This document shows, piece after piece, positions 6,097 through 6,847 of a stretch of 6,847 nucleotides of DNA; position 1 is the stretch's first letter; each line of letters opens with the position of its first letter. The notes beneath the pieces were generated by a model. That model was given only the letters and a program-made list of their open reading frames with translations. It did not search any database and had not been told where the DNA came from. The position numbers were made by a program, and so were the translations under genes. Source of the stretch: Candidatus Paenalcaligenes intestinipullorum (GTDB lineage: Bacteria; Pseudomonadota; Gammaproteobacteria; Burkholderiales; Burkholderiaceae_B); the NCBI GenBank assembly GCA_019120675.1, contig DWUQ01000073.1:1-6847 (forward strand). The letters run 5' to 3'.

Positions 6097-6456
6097 TTAG
6101 ATGTTGGGTTCGATGCGTTTTTGAGCAGCGGCACGCTTTTCGAGATCACGTGCTTTGGCCGAGGCATCATGTAAGACACGTGCAAGCTGCTTCGTAGCCC
6201 CTGACAAGGCCAGATTAATTTCGGACGCATAATGCTCAGCGACCACAGGCTGGCTGCCCGCGACGCGCGCTTCGATTAGGCATTTCTTGTCGTCTTCGCC
6301 GCCTTTTTTATCGCTGTTTACATCGCGTAAATGCACCTCGATGCGAGTTACATTTTCTGACACGTGTTTCAGCTCTTGTTGGACAACACTCGTAACGTGC
6401 TCACGAAGGCCGGGAGTGTTTTGAACGCGGGAGTCTGTGTTGATAATAATTTCCAT
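6097..6456 (-). CDS. HPF/RaiA-family ribosome-associated protein
   Basis: A 119-residue cytoplasmic protein of the hibernation-promoting factor/RaiA (sigma-54 modulation protein) family, which binds the small ribosomal subunit and stabilises idle ribosomes. The beta-alpha-beta-beta-beta-alpha order can be followed: MEIIINTD, helix LREHVTSVVQQELKHV (17-32), ITRIEV-like strand VTRIEVHLRDVNSDKKGG (36-53), strand KKCLIEARVAG (57-67), strand QPVVAEHYAS (69-78), and helix INLALSGATKQLARVLHDA (80-98). The N-S-D-K-K-G-G...D-D-K-K-C block is typical of a short variant usually annotated only as HPF/RaiA family, distinct from E. coli Hpf. It lacks the long-HPF dimerisation domain and ends in a short charged tail. 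AAGG stands 7 nt before the ATG. It is the first gene of a probable operon with the baeRF gene. Confidence 0.88.
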   Translation of the reverse strand: MEIIINTDSRVQNTPGLREHVTSVVQQELKHVSENVTRIEVHLRDVNSDKKGGEDDKKCLIEARVAGSQPVVAEHYASEINLALSGATKQLARVLHDASAKARDLEKRAAAQKRIEPNI

Positions 6457-6487
6457 ACTGATGCCTTTTTAGTAGGACTGAGTGTTT

Positions 6488-6513
6488 GCATCGGCCAAAC
6501 CCCGACCAGATGC
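6488..6513 (-). other. Hairpin in the 5' leader of the HPF-like gene
   Basis: Read on the minus strand, GCATC-T-GGTC pairs with GGCC-GATGC (nine pairs including one G-U, one bulged T) around a GGGGTTT loop. It ends 31 nt upstream of the start codon, inside the predicted leader RNA, so it could influence mRNA stability or translation. No match to a known riboswitch is recognised. Confidence 0.4.
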
Positions 6514-6527
6514 CCCATTATTTTTCA

Positions 6528-6556
6528 ATTTTTGCCCAACTACCTGCACGTAACAA
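6528..6556 (-). promoter_or_regulatory. Possible promoter of the HPF-like/baeRF operon
   Basis: On the minus strand TTGTTA (6551-6556) is spaced 17 bp from AAAAAT (6528-6533). The -35 matches consensus at four of six positions and the -10 at four of six. The location, about 70 nt upstream of the start codon, is suitable, but the match is weak. Confidence 0.3.
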
Positions 6557-6801
6557 ACGCTGATGATGCGTTTATGGTAGCAAGCGTGTTACGAGCACGT
6601 AGTGAAATCAACCAAAGAGCGACGCTGCTTACAAACCATTCTACACAAAAGAGCTAACACAAAGCGTTAAACCCGTTACATAAGCCTTCTACTCAGTAAA
6701 ACTTAACGGTTTCTTTCATTGCAAGCAAGTTTGTTTGGTTCAAGTTTTGGTCTACCATAGTTATTCAGTGGTACGACTATTCACTTATAAAGGAAAGCGC
6801 T

Positions 6802-6847
6802 ATGCCTCATGCACTTCAAGACTACCCTATCACACGCAAATGGCCCG
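6802..6847 (+). CDS. Probable glutathione S-transferase, N-terminal 15 residues (cut by window edge)
   Basis: An ATG at 6802 follows a good Shine-Dalgarno (AAAGGA, AGGA at 6791-6794, 7 nt spacing) and opens MPHALQDYPITRKWP before the window ends. The stretch YPITRKWP resembles the start of a group of proteobacterial glutathione S-transferases related to YfcG/YghU, which I recall beginning with a similar FPITKKWPA motif just before the thioredoxin-fold domain. Those enzymes use glutathione to reduce disulfides or organic peroxides in the cytoplasm. Fifteen residues cannot prove the family. That a gene starts here is well supported by the ribosome binding site and open frame; the name is tentative. 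Confidence 0.55.
   Translation, partial: MPHALQDYPITRKWP

Larger units (their letters stand above)
6457..6801. other. Divergent intergenic region between HPF-like and GST-like genes
   Basis: This 345-nt gap separates two outward-reading starts. It contains the HPF-like leader with a hairpin (6488-6513), a possible promoter (6528-6556) and, on the right, the AGGA ribosome binding site (6791-6794) of the plus-strand gene. An imperfect 9-bp inverted repeat with one bulge (6669-6678 with 6704-6712) has a 25-nt loop and no clear role. I see no gene; an open frame at 6364-6657 overlaps the HPF-like gene and has no protein-like features. Confidence 0.6.

Noticed and set aside
6480..6500. Possible sigma-54 promoter before the HPF-like gene (TGGCC near TGCA on the minus strand)
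   Set aside because: The spacing between the GG and GC elements is too short for the -24/-12 consensus, so the resemblance is accidental.
6364..6657. 97-codon open frame on the plus strand
   Set aside because: It starts antisense within the HPF-like gene, has no ribosome binding site that I can see, and resembles no known protein.
6786..6791. TATAAA as a -10 box for the plus-strand gene at 6802
   Set aside because: It overlaps the ribosome binding site, would leave only a few nucleotides of leader, and has no -35 at a suitable distance.
1..6847. Defence system, prophage, transposon or CRISPR array
   Set aside because: All genes have housekeeping or chromosomal characters; no transposase, integrase, spaced repeats or terminal inverted repeats were seen.

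Overview
The window looks like a chromosomal segment of a betaproteobacterium, most likely of the order Burkholderiales. The RecA N-terminus (GGLPRGR followed by IAEMQKL) and the RdgC sequence are of the type I associate with that group. Base composition is moderate rather than GC-rich, which would fit an Alcaligenaceae-like lineage, but that is a guess. No mobile element, CRISPR array, tRNA or rRNA is visible.

Layout, left to right: the first 94 codons of recA (minus strand, running off the left edge); a divergent regulatory region with a perfect LexA box embedded in the recA promoter; rdgC (plus strand); pyrB (minus strand, convergent with rdgC, 12 nt between stop codons); a 387-nt gap with the pyrB leader and a strong intrinsic terminator; a small lipoprotein gene with a SecD P1-head-like domain (minus); a PfkB/ribokinase-family sugar kinase gene (minus, GTG start); a bacterial archaeo-eukaryotic release factor (baeRF family 3-like) gene (minus); an HPF/RaiA-family ribosome-associated protein gene (minus, 20 nt upstream of the baeRF gene); a 345-nt intergenic region; and the first 15 codons of a probable glutathione S-transferase gene (plus, running off the right edge).

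Three themes stand out. First, recA and rdgC are divergent neighbours: the SOS recombinase and a protein known from the family to modulate RecA loading share one regulatory region. Second, an HPF-like ribosome-binding protein and a release-factor-like protein without a GGQ motif appear to form a two-gene operon that probably acts on stalled or idle ribosomes; this is the best candidate for a poorly described system. Third, the aspartate carbamoyltransferase is unusually long (431 residues from the preferred start). It carries an N-terminal helix-turn-helix-like segment and a C-terminal tail, and a near-palindrome with a repeated half-site lies just upstream, which raises the possibility of self-regulation. 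The lipoprotein with an isolated SecD periplasmic-head-like domain is a further oddity.
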